This document shows positions 12,030-23,833 of a stretch of DNA of 64,000 nucleotides, one piece after another. The notes under the pieces were generated by a model, which was not told where the DNA came from, searched no databases, and saw nothing but the letters and a program-made list of their open reading frames with translations. The translations under genes were made by a program, and so were the position numbers. This DNA is from Flabesymbios commensalis. Its lineage: Eukaryota > Annelida > Polychaeta > Terebellida > Flabelligeridae. The stretch lies in NCBI GenBank assembly GCA_964017125.1, contig OZ024908.1:78494919-78558918 (forward strand), written 5' to 3'. Each line of letters starts with the position of its first letter. The stretch's first letter is position 1.

Positions 12030-15000
12030 TCCCTGGCCATTTCAAGCCTGAATTTACCATTAAATTCGTCATCCATTACAAAGCGCAAATTACTGTCACA
12101 ATCCTAAATTGCCAGATGTTTTCAAACCCAGCCTCCAGCTAGCCGCCAGCTAGCCAGCCAGCCTCCAGCCAGCCGCCAGCCAGCCGCTATTCAGCCGTCA
12201 GCCAGCAGCCAGCGGCCAGCCAGCCAGCCAGAACAAGCCTACCTATTTATATAAGTGCATGAGTTACAATATTTGTATCAGGGTAACGTATTTCATAGTG
12301 AAACTTACTTTTTAAACATATTAAAAGCACATGAGATGTGAGGACAACATAAATTTTTACCTTTCCTTTGATAATTTTAGAAAAAAAGATTTTTAGAGTG
12401 ATATTTCTCATAGTCTTTCGTTTTCTAAGCTATTCCCTAACCCTTTCAAGCCTGAATTTACCATAAAAATCCTCATCCATCACAAGTCGCGAATTACCAT
12501 CACGTCCTAGCCAGAACAGCACTTGCTATTTATATAAGTGTATGACTTAACATTATTTGTATCAGGGTAATTTAGTTCATAGTGCAACATACTTTCTAAG
12601 CACATCAACAGCACATGAGATAAAATCGTCATCCATTACAAGCCGAGAATTAATGTCAAAATTCTAAATTGCAAAATATTTTTAAATCCAGCCAGCCAGC
12701 CTCCAGCTAGCCGCCAGCCAGTCAGCCGCCAGCCAGGCGCCAGTCATCTGCCAGCCAGCCGCCATTCAGCCGTCACCCAGCCAGCCAGCCAGAACAACCC
12801 TAGTTGTTTATATAAGTGCATGACTTGACATATTTGTATCAGGGTAATTTAGTTAGTGCAACATATTTTTTAAGCAAATCAACAGCACATGCCCTGTGAG
12901 GAAAACATTAATTTTTACCTTTATTTTGATAAGTTTAGAAAACAATGATTTCCGGAGTGATATTTCTCATAGTCTTTCGTTTTCTAAGATATTCCCTAAC
13001 CTTTTCAAGCATGTATTTACCATTAAAATCGTCATCCATTACAAGCCGCAAATTACTGTCACAATCCTAAACTGCCAAATATTTTTGAAGTCAGCCAGTC
13101 AGCCGCCAGCCAGCCTTCAGCTTGCCGCCAGACAGCCAGCCAGATGCCAGACAGCCGCCAGCCAGCCGCCATCCAGCAGACAGCCAGCCGCCAGCCAGTC
13201 AGCAAGAACAACCCTAGCTATTTATATAAGTGTATGACTTAACATATTTGTATCAGGGTGATTTAGTTCATAGTGCAACATACTTTTTAAGCAAATTAAC
13301 AGCACATGCGATGTCCTAAATTGCCAAATATATTGCAAGCCAGCCAGCCTGCCGCCATTGAGCCGTGAAGCAGCCCCCAGCCAGCCAGCCAGAACAACCC
13401 TAGTTATTTATATAAGTTTATGACTTTACATATTTGTATCAGGGTAATTTAGTTCATAGTACAATATACTTTTGAAGCAAATTAACAGCACATGAGATGT
13501 GAGAACAACATTAATTTTTACCTTTTTTTTGATAATTTAAGAAAAAATGATAGCTGTAGTGATATTTCCCATAATCTTTCGTTTTCTAAGATATTCCCCA
13601 AGCCCTTCAAGCCTGAATTTACTATTAAAGTCGTCATCCACTACAAGCCGTAAATTACTTTCACAATTCTCGATTTGTAGTTGATGAAGATGTATTGAAG
13701 AGGGAGTAAAAAATAAGAAAATTGTCAAATATTCTTAAAAATCAGCCATCATGAGATGTGATGACAACATTAATTTTTATCTCTCCTTTGATAAGTTAAA
13801 AAAAAGATTGCCAGAGTGATATTTCTCATAGTCTTTCGCCTTTCAAGCCTGAATTTACTATTAAAGTCGTAATCAACTACAAGCCGTAAATTACTTTCAC
13901 AATTCTAGATTTGTAGTTGATGGAGATGTATTGAAGAGGGAGTAAAAAATAAGAAACTTGTCAAATATTCTTAAAAATCAGCCAGCCAGCCAGCCACCCG
14001 CCAGCCGCCAGCGAGCCGCCCGCCAGCCGCCAGCCAGCCACCAGTCAGCTGCCAGTCAGCTGCCAGCCAGCCAGCCAGCTAGAACAACCCTAGCTATTTA
14101 TATAAGTGTATGACTCAACATATTTGTATCAAGGTAATTTGGTTTAGAGTGCAAAGAGTGCAACATACTTTTTTGGCTAATTACAAGCACATGAGATGGA
14201 AGGACAACATTAATTTTAACCTTTATTTTGATAAGTTTAGAAAAGATGATTGCCGGAGTGATATTCCGAATAGTCTTTCATTTTCTAAGATATTTCCTAG
14301 CCCTTTCAAGCCTGAATTTACCATTAAAATTGTCATCCATTACAAGCCGCGAACTACTGTAACAAACCTAAATTGATAAATATATTTAAGGCCAGCCAGC
14401 CGCAAGCCAGCCTCCAGCTAGCCGCCAGCCAGCCAGCCAGCCAGCCGCCAGCCAGCCGCTAGCTAGCCGCAAGCCAGCCGCCATCGAGCCGTTAGCCAGC
14501 CGCTAGCCAGCCAGCTAGACAGAACAACCCTAGCTATTTATATAAGTGCATGACTTAACATTTTTGTATCATGGTGATACAGTATATAGTGCAACATATT
14601 TTTAAGCAAATTAAAAGCCCATGAGATGGGTGGACAACATTAGTTTTTACCTTTCTTTTGATAAGGTTAGAAAAAATAATTGCAGGAGTGATACTTCTCA
14701 TAGTCTCTCGTGATACTTCTCATAGTCTCTCTCGCCAGCCGCCAGCCAGCCGCCAGCCAGCCGCAAACCAGCCAGCCAGTTATCCGTCAGCTATCCGTCA
14801 GCCAACCGCCAACCAGCCGCCAGCCAACCAGCCAACCAGAACAACCCAGCTATTTATATAAGTGTGTGACTTAACATATTTGTATCAGGGTGATTTAGTT
14901 CATTGTGCAGCTTACTTTTTAAACAAATTAACAGCACATGACATGTGAGGACAACATTAATTTTTACTTTCCTTTTGATGAGTTAAGAAAAAATGATTGC

Positions 15001-18000
15001 CGGAGTGATATTTCTCATAGTTTGTCGTTTTCTCCGATATTCCCTAGCCCTTTCAAGCCTGAATTTACCATTAAAATCGTCATCCATTACAAGCCGCAAA
15101 TTACTGTCACAATCCTAAATTGCCAAATAGTTTTAAAGGCAGCCAGCCAGCCGCCAGTCAGCCTCCAGCTAGCCGCCAGACAGTGAGCCAGCTGCCAGCC
15201 GGCCGCCAGCCAGCCGCCAGCCAGCCGCCATCCAGCCGTCATCCTGCCGCCAGCCAGCCAGAAAAACTCTAGCTATTTATATAGGTGTATGACTTAACAT
15301 ATTTGTATCAGGATCATCTAGTTCATAGTGCAACATACTTTTTAAGCAAATTAAAAGGACATGAGATGTGAGGACACCATTAACTTTTACCTTTCTTTTA
15401 ATAAGTTTAGAAAAAATGATTGCTGGAGTGATATTTCTCATAGTCTTTCGTTTTCAAAGATATATCCTAGCCCTATCAAGCCTGGATTGACCATTAAAAT
15501 CGTCATCCATTACAAAGGGCAAATTACTGTCACAATCCCAAATTGCCAAATATTTTTAAAGCCAGCCTCCAGCTAGCCGCCAGCTAGCCAGCCAGCCTCC
15601 AGCCAGCCGCCAGCAAGCCACCAGCCAGACGCTATCCTGCCGTCAGCCAGACGCCAGCTAGCCAGCCATAACAACCCTAGCTATTTATATAAGTGTATGA
15701 CTTAACATATTTGTATCAGGGTAATTTAGCTCATAGTGCAGCATACCTTTTAGGCAAATTAACAGCACATGCGATGTGAGGACAACATTAAATTGTACCT
15801 TTCTTTTGCTAAGTTTAGAAAAAAATGATTGCCGGAGTGATATTTCTCTTAGTTTTTTTGTTTTCTAAGATATTCCCTAACACTTTCAAGCCTGGTTTTA
15901 TCATTAAAATCGTCATCCATTATTCAAGCCAAAAATAACTGTCACAATTCTAAATTGCCAAATATTTGTAAAGCCAGCCAGCCGCAAGCCAGCCTCCAGC
16001 TAGCTGCTAGCCAGTTAGCAGCCAGCCAGCCGCCATCCAGCCAGCACCAAGCCGCCAGCTAGCCAGCCAGCTAAAACATCCCTAGCTATTTATATAAGTG
16101 CTTGACTTAACATATTTGTATCAGGGTAGTTTAGTTCATAGTGCAACATATCTTCTAAGCAAATTAACAGCACTTGAGATGTGAGGACATCATTAATTTT
16201 TACCTGTCCTTTGATAAGTTTAAAAAAGAGATTGGCAGAGTGATATTTCTCATAGTCTTTCGTTCTCAAAGATATTCCCTAGCTCTTTCAAGCCTGAATC
16301 GTTTTCTAAGATATTCCCTAACCCTTTCAAGCCTGAATTAACCATTATAATTGTCATCCATTATTCAACCCGCAAATTACTGTCACAATCCTAAATTGCC
16401 AAATTTTTTTAAAGCCAGCCAGTCGCCAGCCTGCCTACAGTTAGCCGCAAGCCAGCCAGCCGCCATCCAGTTTTCAGCTAGCTGCCAGCCAGCCGGCCAG
16501 TCAAAACAACCCTAGCTATGTATATAAGTGTATGACTTAACATATTTGTATCAGGGTAATTTAGTTCATAGTGCAACATACTTTTGAAGCACATTAACAG
16601 CACATGAGATAAAATTGTCATCCATTACAAGCCGCGAATTAATGTCACAATCCTAAATCACCAAATATTCTTAAAGCCAGCCAGCCGCTAGCCAGCCGCC
16701 AGCCATCTGCCAGTCAGCCGCCATCCAAACGTCAGCCAGCCAGCCAGACAACCAGCTATCCAGAACAACCCTAGCTATTTATATAAGTGTATGACTTAAC
16801 ATATTTGTATCAGGGTAATTTAGTTCATAGTGCAACATACTTTTGAAGCACATTAACAGCACATGAGATAAAATTGTCATCCATTACAAGCCGCGAATTA
16901 ATGTCACAATCCTAAATCACCAAATATTCTTAAAGCCAGTCAGCCGCCAGCCGCTAGCCAGCCGCCAGCCATCTGCCAGCCAGCAGCCATCTAAACGTCA
17001 GCCAGCCAGCCAGACAGCCAGCTATCCAGAACAACCCTAGCTATTTATATAAGTGTATGACTTAAATTACTGTCACAATCCTAAACTGCCAAATATTTTT
17101 GAAGCCAGCCAGTCAGCCAGCCTCCAGCCAGCCTCCAGCCAGCCGCCAAAAAGCCAGCCAGCTGCCAGCCAGCCGCCAGCCAGCCGACAGCCAGCCGTCA
17201 TCCAGCTGTCAGCCAGCCGCCAGCCAGCCAGCCAGAACAACCCTAGCTATGTATATATGTGCATGACTTAACATATTTGTATCAGGGTAATTTAGTTCAT
17301 AGTGCAACATACTTTTTAAGCAAATTAACAGCACATGAGATGTGAGGACTACATTAATTTTTTAATTCTTTTTGATAAGTTTAGAAAAAATGATTGCTAG
17401 AGTGATATTTCTCATAGTCTTTCGTTTTCTAAGATATTCCCTAGGCCTTTCAAGCCTTAATTTACCATTAAAATCGTCATCCATTACAAGCCGCAAATTA
17501 CTGTCACAATCCTAAATTGCCTAATATTTTTAGAGCCAGCCAGCCAGCCGCCAGCCAGCCATCAGCCAGCCGCCAGCCATCCGCCATCCAACCGTCAGCC
17601 AGCCAGCCGCCAGCCAGCCTCCAGCTAGCGCCACACAGCCGGCCAGTTGCCAGCCAGCCGCAAGCTAGCCAGCCTTCCTCCAGCCAGCCAGAACAACCCT
17701 TGCTATTTATATAAGTGTATGACTTAACATATTTTTATCATGGTAATTTAGTTCATAGTGCAACATACTTTTGAAGCAAATTAACAGCACATGAGATGTG
17801 AGGACAACAGTATTTTTTACCTTTCTTTTGATAAGTTTAGAAAAAAATGATTGCCGGAGTGATATTTCTCATAGTCTCTCGTTTTCTAAGATATTTCCTA
17901 GCTCCTTCAAGCCTTAATTTACCATTGAAATCGTCCTCCATTACAAGCCGCAAAATACTGTCACAATCCTAAACTGCCAAATATTTTGAAAGCCAACCAT

Positions 18001-18893
18001 CCAGCCGCCAGCCTGCCTCCAGCTAGTCGACAGCCAGCCAGCAAGCTGCCAGCCAGCCTCCAGCCAGCCGGCCAGCAGCAAGCCGCCATCCAGCCGACAG
18101 CAAGCCGCCAGCCAGTCAGCCAGAACAACCCTAGCTAATTATATACGTGTATGACTTAACATATTTGTATCAGGGTGATTTAGTTCATAGTGAAACATAC
18201 TTTTAAGCAAATTAACAGCTCATGAGATGTGAAAGCAACAGTAATTTTTACCTTTCTTTTGATAAGTTTACAAAAAAATGATTGCCAGAGGGATAATTCT
18301 CATAGTCTTTCGTTTTCTAAGATATTCCCTAACCCTTTCAAACCTGAATTTACCAGCAAAATCGTCATCCATTATTCAAGCCGCGAATGACTGTCACAAT
18401 CCTAAATTGCAAAAATATTTTTTAAACCAGCCAGCTAGCTGGCAGCCAGCCACCATCCAGCCGTCAGCCAGCCGCCAGCCAGCCAGCCAGAACAACCCTA
18501 GCTATTTATTTAAGTGTATGACTTAACATATTTGTATCAGGGTAATTTAGTTCATAGTGCAACATACTTTTAAACAAATTAACAGCTCATGAGATGTGAG
18601 GACAACAGTAATTTTTACCTTTCCTTTGATAAGTTTAGAAAAACAAATTGCCACAGTGATTTAGTCTCATAGTCTTTCGTTTATCAAGATATTCCCTAAC
18701 CTTTTCAAGCCTGAATTTACCATTAAATCGTCATCCATTACAAGCCGAAAATTACTGTCACAATCCTAAATTGCCAAATATTTTTAAAGCCAGCCAGCCG
18801 CCAGCCAGCCTCCAGCTAGCCTTCAGACAGCCTGCCAGTTGCCAGCCAGCCGCCAGCAAGCTAGCCAGAACAACCCTAGCTATTTATATAAGT
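12030..18893 (+). repeat. ~400-bp composite satellite, block 2
   Basis: About seventeen further units of the same composite repeat as 7371-9735, some truncated (for example near 12620, 13320, 16610 and 16870). Units at 16600 and 16860 are nearly identical neighbours, which points to local unequal exchange. An open frame starting at the conserved ATGAGATGTGAGGAC recurs in several units (9237, 9439, 15361, and equivalents at 12896, 14938). It translates to a short lysine/phenylalanine-rich stretch running into Gln-Pro-Ala-Ser repeats. It is open on the opposite strand as well in several units and shows no signal peptide or domain. Confidence 0.93.
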
Positions 18894-18919
18894 GTATGAC
18901 CAAATTTAGTTCATATAGT

Positions 18920-19460
18920 CTAGTAGCAAGAAGGGGGTATCGTGCACCCCCCGGAAATCAATTTCTAATTGATGTTTCTAGATTTGAAAAATACCATAGA
19001 ACACGATTTGCTATGTTAAAAAGTTGACAAAATGTCCCACATACCATTTTTATGCAAATTAGTGACGCCATTACTGGAAAATGTATATTTCGCCATATCT
19101 CAACTAATAGTGAACATAGCTCAACAATTGAGGTGTCTAACCCCATGTTTTGAGGGTCTAAGATCATTATAAAACTATTCTTGAAGTGATCAGATGTGTC
19201 TAAAAGATGCTAACGTGACAAGTATCGCCGCCATTAGCTAAACATCTAAGTTTCCCTATATCTCCACGGATATCAATGATATAAATTAGGCCTATAGTCA
19301 TTCATTTCATTCATTCATTTATTATGCTGACATAAGGCGTCTAGACGTATTTTCTGATGCTCAACGAATAAAAAAATATTAATATTCAAGAGATCAGATA
19401 TGGACGAGGCTTGTGATATTATGCACATTAGTGCCATCATTAGTGTATAAAAACTGATAA
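18920..19460 (+). repeat. Left inverted end with ~165-bp subrepeats
   Basis: Subrepeats start near 19054, 19215 and, more diverged, 19422. Each has a GCCATTA core followed by a CCATATCTC-type segment and a GATCAGAT-type segment. The outer end has a small G5/C6 hairpin at about 18932-18952. Related sequence occurs at 40991-41600. Confidence 0.75.
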
Positions 19461-19689
19461 CTGCACACGCTATTCATCTATGCCTAATGTATTTCTGAAG
19501 GTTAAATAACACCATAGCAGAGTAACTGTCCTAGTACACGATGTTGTAGAATGTATGCTAGGATGCACATTAGTATGTACTAGCACATAATAACACTATG
19601 ATATGTCGCAGTAGCCTACATGAAAATGTTGTAGAATGTATCATAGAATGTATACTAGCATGTTCTACCACATATTAACACTTTGCATT

Positions 19690-21115
19690 TTTCTAAAGAT
19701 GTTGTGGATAAAATTGCAACTATCTGTTCCAAATTTCCAGATAAAGTACATACTATTCCATCGGTGCAAAAAACAGAAAATAGATCCAAAATGAACTCTT
19801 TTGAGCGTGCCACAGAAGATGAAATTAAAAAGGCTTATTTTGAGCTCATCGTCAAAATCATGTGATCTGAAACCCATTCCTACAATCGTGCTGAAAAATT
19901 GTCTCTATATAATAGTAACTCCCAGCACTGATATAATTAACATTTCAATGGGCACAAGTATACATTTCCAAAAAAATACTTAGAAGCTCATGTAAGACCA
20001 CTACTTAAAAAACATCTCTTCCTAAACGAACTGAAAAATTACAGGCCTGTATCATACTAGAGTTTCATTTCCAAAATCTTAGAAAAGGTAGTAGCCGATC
20101 GGTTGCAAGCTCATATAAAAAATAACCATCTATCTAATCAATTTCAATCAGCTTACAGGAAATATCATTCTACAGAATCAGCTCTACTGAAAGTACATAC
20201 TGACCATGCTACATTACCAAATAGACTTTCAGATTGGTATGGAATATCTACATCTGGGCAGGGTCAAATTTGGTTTTCTTCTTACTTGCAAAATAGGCAC
20301 CAATCCGTAAAAATTAAAGACAGTCTGTCAGATAAAGTCACACTCTCATATGGAGTTCCACAGGGCTATGTGCTGGGATCAGCGCTTTTTATCCTATACA
20401 CTACACCACTCAGCACTATTATCTCCAGCGATAAAAATTCTTGAATAATTCCCTATGCTTAATTCTAGGTCAAGACACAAATCCATCTGCATCAGCTAAA
20501 CATCTTAGTGTAGTATTCGACAGTAGCCCGGATTTCCGAAAAGACATATCTCAAAAAAAAGGCATATCCAAAACACGTATGACATGCTTCTATCATATCC
20601 GTGACCTACGTCGAAGTCTTTCCTTAGATTTTTCCAAGCAAATTGCAGTGGCACTGGTCAGTGGCAATTTAGATTATTGTACCTCATTTTTCCAAAATAT
20701 GCCAGAAAAAGATATCGCTAGATAACAACGCGTTCAGAACTGCCTTGCAAGAGTGGTAACCAAGGCTCCACGTTTTAGTTGTTCCGTTCCTATTCTAAAA
20801 CGATTACATTGGCTTCCTGTCAAATTTCGCATTAATTTTAAAATATGCACAATACATTTCCGAACCCTAATAGACAATCAGCTTGCATATCTGGCTGACT
20901 TATTTGTTTGTCTGAAATGCTCAACATATCTACACTACAATTTCAAATCGCTTTGTTGGTTATCGTATAAAAACTAAGACTGGGTCAAGAGCTTTCTCTA
21001 TATCTGGCCCAGCCTAAGGAACTGTGCCTGTGCCAATACGTAATGCTGAAACAATTTTAACATTCCGGAACTTACTTAAATGTCACTTATTTGATCTGGC
21101 TTTCTCAGCTTAGCT
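19690..21115 (+). pseudogene. Non-LTR retrotransposon (CR1/L2-type) reverse transcriptase remnant
   Basis: Conceptual translation across frameshifts gives, in order: KSCDLKPIPTIVLKNCL (about 19855), KNYRPVS (about 20036), SNQFQSAYRKYHSTESALLK (about 20133), YGVPQGYVLGSALFILYT (about 20349), an LVSGNLDYC block (about 20655), LKRLHWLPVKFRINFKIC (about 20793) and a C-terminal SISGP...NAETILTFR-like end before 21115. These are the conserved blocks of CR1/L2-type LINE ORF2 proteins, in the right order. The segment with the first catalytic aspartate (normally LDLSAAFDT) and the YADD catalytic box are both missing, and there are several stops. It is therefore dead. The endonuclease domain is absent, consistent with 5' truncation. 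It lies inside the inverted-end element and reads opposite to its pseudogene, so it is probably a nested insertion. Confidence 0.9.
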
Positions 21116-21339
21116 CCCTGCTGACGAACCTGCTTTAGCCTCGATTATGACACATGATCACGCTAAGGATTTGTGCGCCTCTGAGCTTGGTCAGCTGAGT
21201 ACATAATATGTAGAATGTATGCCATTTTTAGAGCATGCTATACTTGCAACAGAACGGTTAGGACTGACAAGATAATTCTGAAGGGTCCAGTCCAACCATT
21301 TACTCATCACTGATCACTTTCATCGAAACTCATAATTGT

Positions 21340-22720
21340 CATCGTATTCTTCATGATCAATCTGGTCATCTCCTTCCCGAGCACCAGCATCCAGGAGATC
21401 AACCAGCGAGTTTGATAGGACAGACCAACATGATCACAGTGGTTCCAAGACTCTCAGGTCAGTCTTCACCTACCCCGGTTGCTCCTCGTACATGCACGAA
21501 GCAACCCGGTACGTTGGTTCACATGCTGGATGTGTGACTCCAAAGCAGACTGGTACGGTGAAGGTGAGACAGGTCGACTCTGGACTTGGAAATTGGCTTC
21601 TTGTCTTCTCTCACCATCTTGTGGGGCAGCTTGACATGGACGGCTTTCGCAGAAGATTTACTAATGTGTCTGTACACCAGATACGTATGCAAACTGCTCC
21701 AGCTGTTTCATCACCTGAGGCTTGACGTTTGACGTCGTCACCCATTTGCCTGAATGTTTTGTAGAGCCTGGTATTTTTACCAGGTTTTTAAGGGGCCCCA
21801 CCTTTCCCTTGACTTTGAATGAACTGGTTCAATCCTCTCCACTGCAGACACATTGGCCGAGTGGAGTGGCACAGTACGTTAATAGTCACTGATAGTCTTC
21901 TCCAAGAGAATAATCCACGTCAGATAATTGTATGTTGACAATCTGTCTGTGCTTCCCCGATCCTGTGTCATAGAGTCGTATTGATTGAATGGGCATGATG
22001 CAGTAAAATCACAAATATGTCAGGTACTGCATCCCGCCTATGTTTTGATAAATTGAAACACTTGGCATGATTAAAACAAAATATTATGGGAATATACAAT
22101 GCAGTTACAAGACTAGTAACATAACACAATTTTACATAGCTATATGTTGTAGCAAATTGAAGAAGTCTACCCTCCACAATGAGGACTGCCATATTTGTTC
22201 TATCCAGTCTGGAAGCGGCCTGCTTACCACTCCATACAGCATAACTCACATAAATATTTCTTTGTGTCATCGTTTGTAAGGAAGCTCTTGGAATAATATG
22301 GCTGCCTGACAGCTGATCCAGCTAGAATGATCTCTGGGCTGCTACGTCTCAACCTCTCCTGCGCTTTGATAGATCCAGGATGATAACTGTCAGTCGAGAT
22401 CGCCGTTTGATCGAGTATCTGTATGCATATCTCACAACAGGTCGGGGGAAGGTTGGTAATGGTATGTAGCAGTGTCATGCCATCCTGTATGAACAAATCG
22501 TCAACTCCTTGGTGTATGGCAGATTGTCTGGGGTAGCGTCTTCCAGAAGGTAGGGCCTAGTCAAGGAAGGTGACTTTGTTGATTTTCGAGGAAAAGCCAT
22601 TTGGATACCCAAGCCAAGGAGGTACAACCATACGTCATGAGTTCTTCCAAGTCCTTTGGTTCAATTAGCCTTTACGCGGAGCGGGGATGCCATGGTTGCT
22701 TTGCTCCTGGTACTGGGTGA
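21340..22720 (-). pseudogene. XPG/FEN-like nuclease-transposase pseudogene B (Academ-like)
   Basis: Read on the minus strand with frameshifts, this gives a colinear series: LEELMTYGCTSLAWVSKWLF-type start (near 22640), IQDGMTLLHTITNLPPT (near 22480), STDSYHPGSIKAQERLRR (near 22390), FLTNDDTKKYLCEL (near 22280), ASRLDRTNMAVLIVEG (near 22205), DIFVILLHHAHSINTTL (ends near 21971), SGED-TSSFKVKGKVGPLK (near 21840) and VKPQVMKQLEQFAYVSG (near 21730). I recognise this block order from a multi-copy uncharacterised protein family of marine invertebrates and fish. The acidic blocks match the layout of XPG/FEN 5' nucleases: an early DG, then an acidic D in a hydrophobic strand, then GED followed by a GKGK turn. 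Stops and shifts show it is inactive. It is divergently oriented to pseudogene A and lies within the inverted-end element, so it may be that element's own transposase. Confidence 0.75.
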
Positions 22721-23059
22721 CTTGATATTATAGATTCACATAGTAGCACAGGTTGACACAGCTTACCATTTGAAAAACAATGAATATAGTTGTGAAAGGG
22801 ATTTTACCTGATTAACTTTCTCTGTGAGAAAGTGATGTTGATCTTGTTGTTGTCATCTTTTCACAAGTGAGTTCCATATTGGCAGCGCAGGAGCATGAGC
22901 AAGAACGATAACCGAAGTGTGCAGAAGCCAGAATGAAAAGGCAACAAGTGTGCTCTTTGGGAATTTTTCGGGTTTGACATGATTTTAATATTGAGGTATT
23001 CTGTAGCCGTTTCATCAGTTTCTCAGCTTGGTAGTTCTGATTCATCATTCGCTCCGAAA

Positions 23060-23393
23060 ATTTTAGTTTTACTATGTTCTTTGACCCTCAAAACATAGGT
23101 CTGGAAACTTGTCATATGCAGTTATCTTTAATATTGGCTGATCTATGGCGAAAAATAGACTTTTCGCTAATGGCGGCAATATTTTGCGTAATAACATTTA
23201 TTAGATACATCTGATCACTTCAAGAATAGGTTTATAATGCTCTTGGACCCCCAAAATATAGGGTTGTACACTTTAATTGTTGAGATATGTGCACTATTAG
23301 CTGAGATATGGCGAAATATACATTTTCCAGTAATGGCGTCACTAATTTGCATAAAAATGGTAAGTGGGACATTTTGTCAACTTTTTAACAAGC
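23060..23393 (-). repeat. Right inverted end with ~170-bp subrepeats
   Basis: Reverse complement of the 19020-19260 region: two subrepeats (AATTTGC landmark at 23344, the equivalent near 23173) and TGATCACTTCAAGAATAG matching the left end. The outermost part is missing where satellite sequence resumes at 23394. Confidence 0.8.
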
Positions 23394-23460
23394 CACCAGC
23401 CAGCCGCCAGCCAGCAAGCCAGTCAGCCATGCAGGACAATACTAGCTATTTATATAATAA
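23394..23460 (+). repeat. Satellite remnant right of the inserted element
   Basis: A GCCAGCCAGCCGCCAGCCAG tract followed by the CTAGCTATTTATATAA unit end. It is the resumption of the 400-bp satellite interrupted at 18.9 kb. Confidence 0.85.
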
Positions 23461-23833
23461 AATAGGTAGAATTTGCAAAAAATGTTAATTGTGGAGGCAT
23501 TTTATGTTTACGGCTGGAAAACATGTGTTCTAGATATATTAATATGTCCTAAATCCAAATATGGTGTTTGCCAGGCTGGATTTTAAACTATTAATCCTGT
23601 AAAAGTAAATTCTAAAATGTCCGCCACCGAAGCAACTAAAATGTATTAATTGTCATATATTTGGTACCAAACAAATTAACATGTGAATCATAGCTGAACT
23701 AAATTGGCTCATTTTTCATCAATCATGATGAATACTCTATAACAGAACAGAGAATATTTCAAACACTTAAATATATCTTTTATGATTGACACACTGTCAG
23801 TATTCTCGATCCACACACATGCTACACAGGTTG
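23461..23833. other. AT-rich spacer, nothing recognised
   Basis: No repeats shared with the rest of the window and no coding signal were noticed here. Confidence 0.4.

Larger units (their letters stand above)
18920..23393. mobile_element. Candidate Academ-like DNA transposon with inverted ends, nested LINE inside
   Basis: Inverted ends: the left end begins TAGTCTAGTAGCAAG, and GTTGACAAAATGTCCCAC (19024) returns reversed at about 23362-23380. Both ends then continue with ~165-170-bp subrepeats containing GCAAATTAGTGACGCCATTA. Satellite sequence flanks both sides (18890 and 23394), so the block was inserted into the 400-bp array. The right end lacks the outer ~110 bp present on the left, so it is truncated and no target duplication can be read. 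Inside is the minus-strand nuclease-like pseudogene at 21340-22720, the likely element gene, and a plus-strand LINE remnant. Academ elements are known to encode XPG-nuclease-domain transposases. Assignment here is by inference. Confidence 0.6.
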
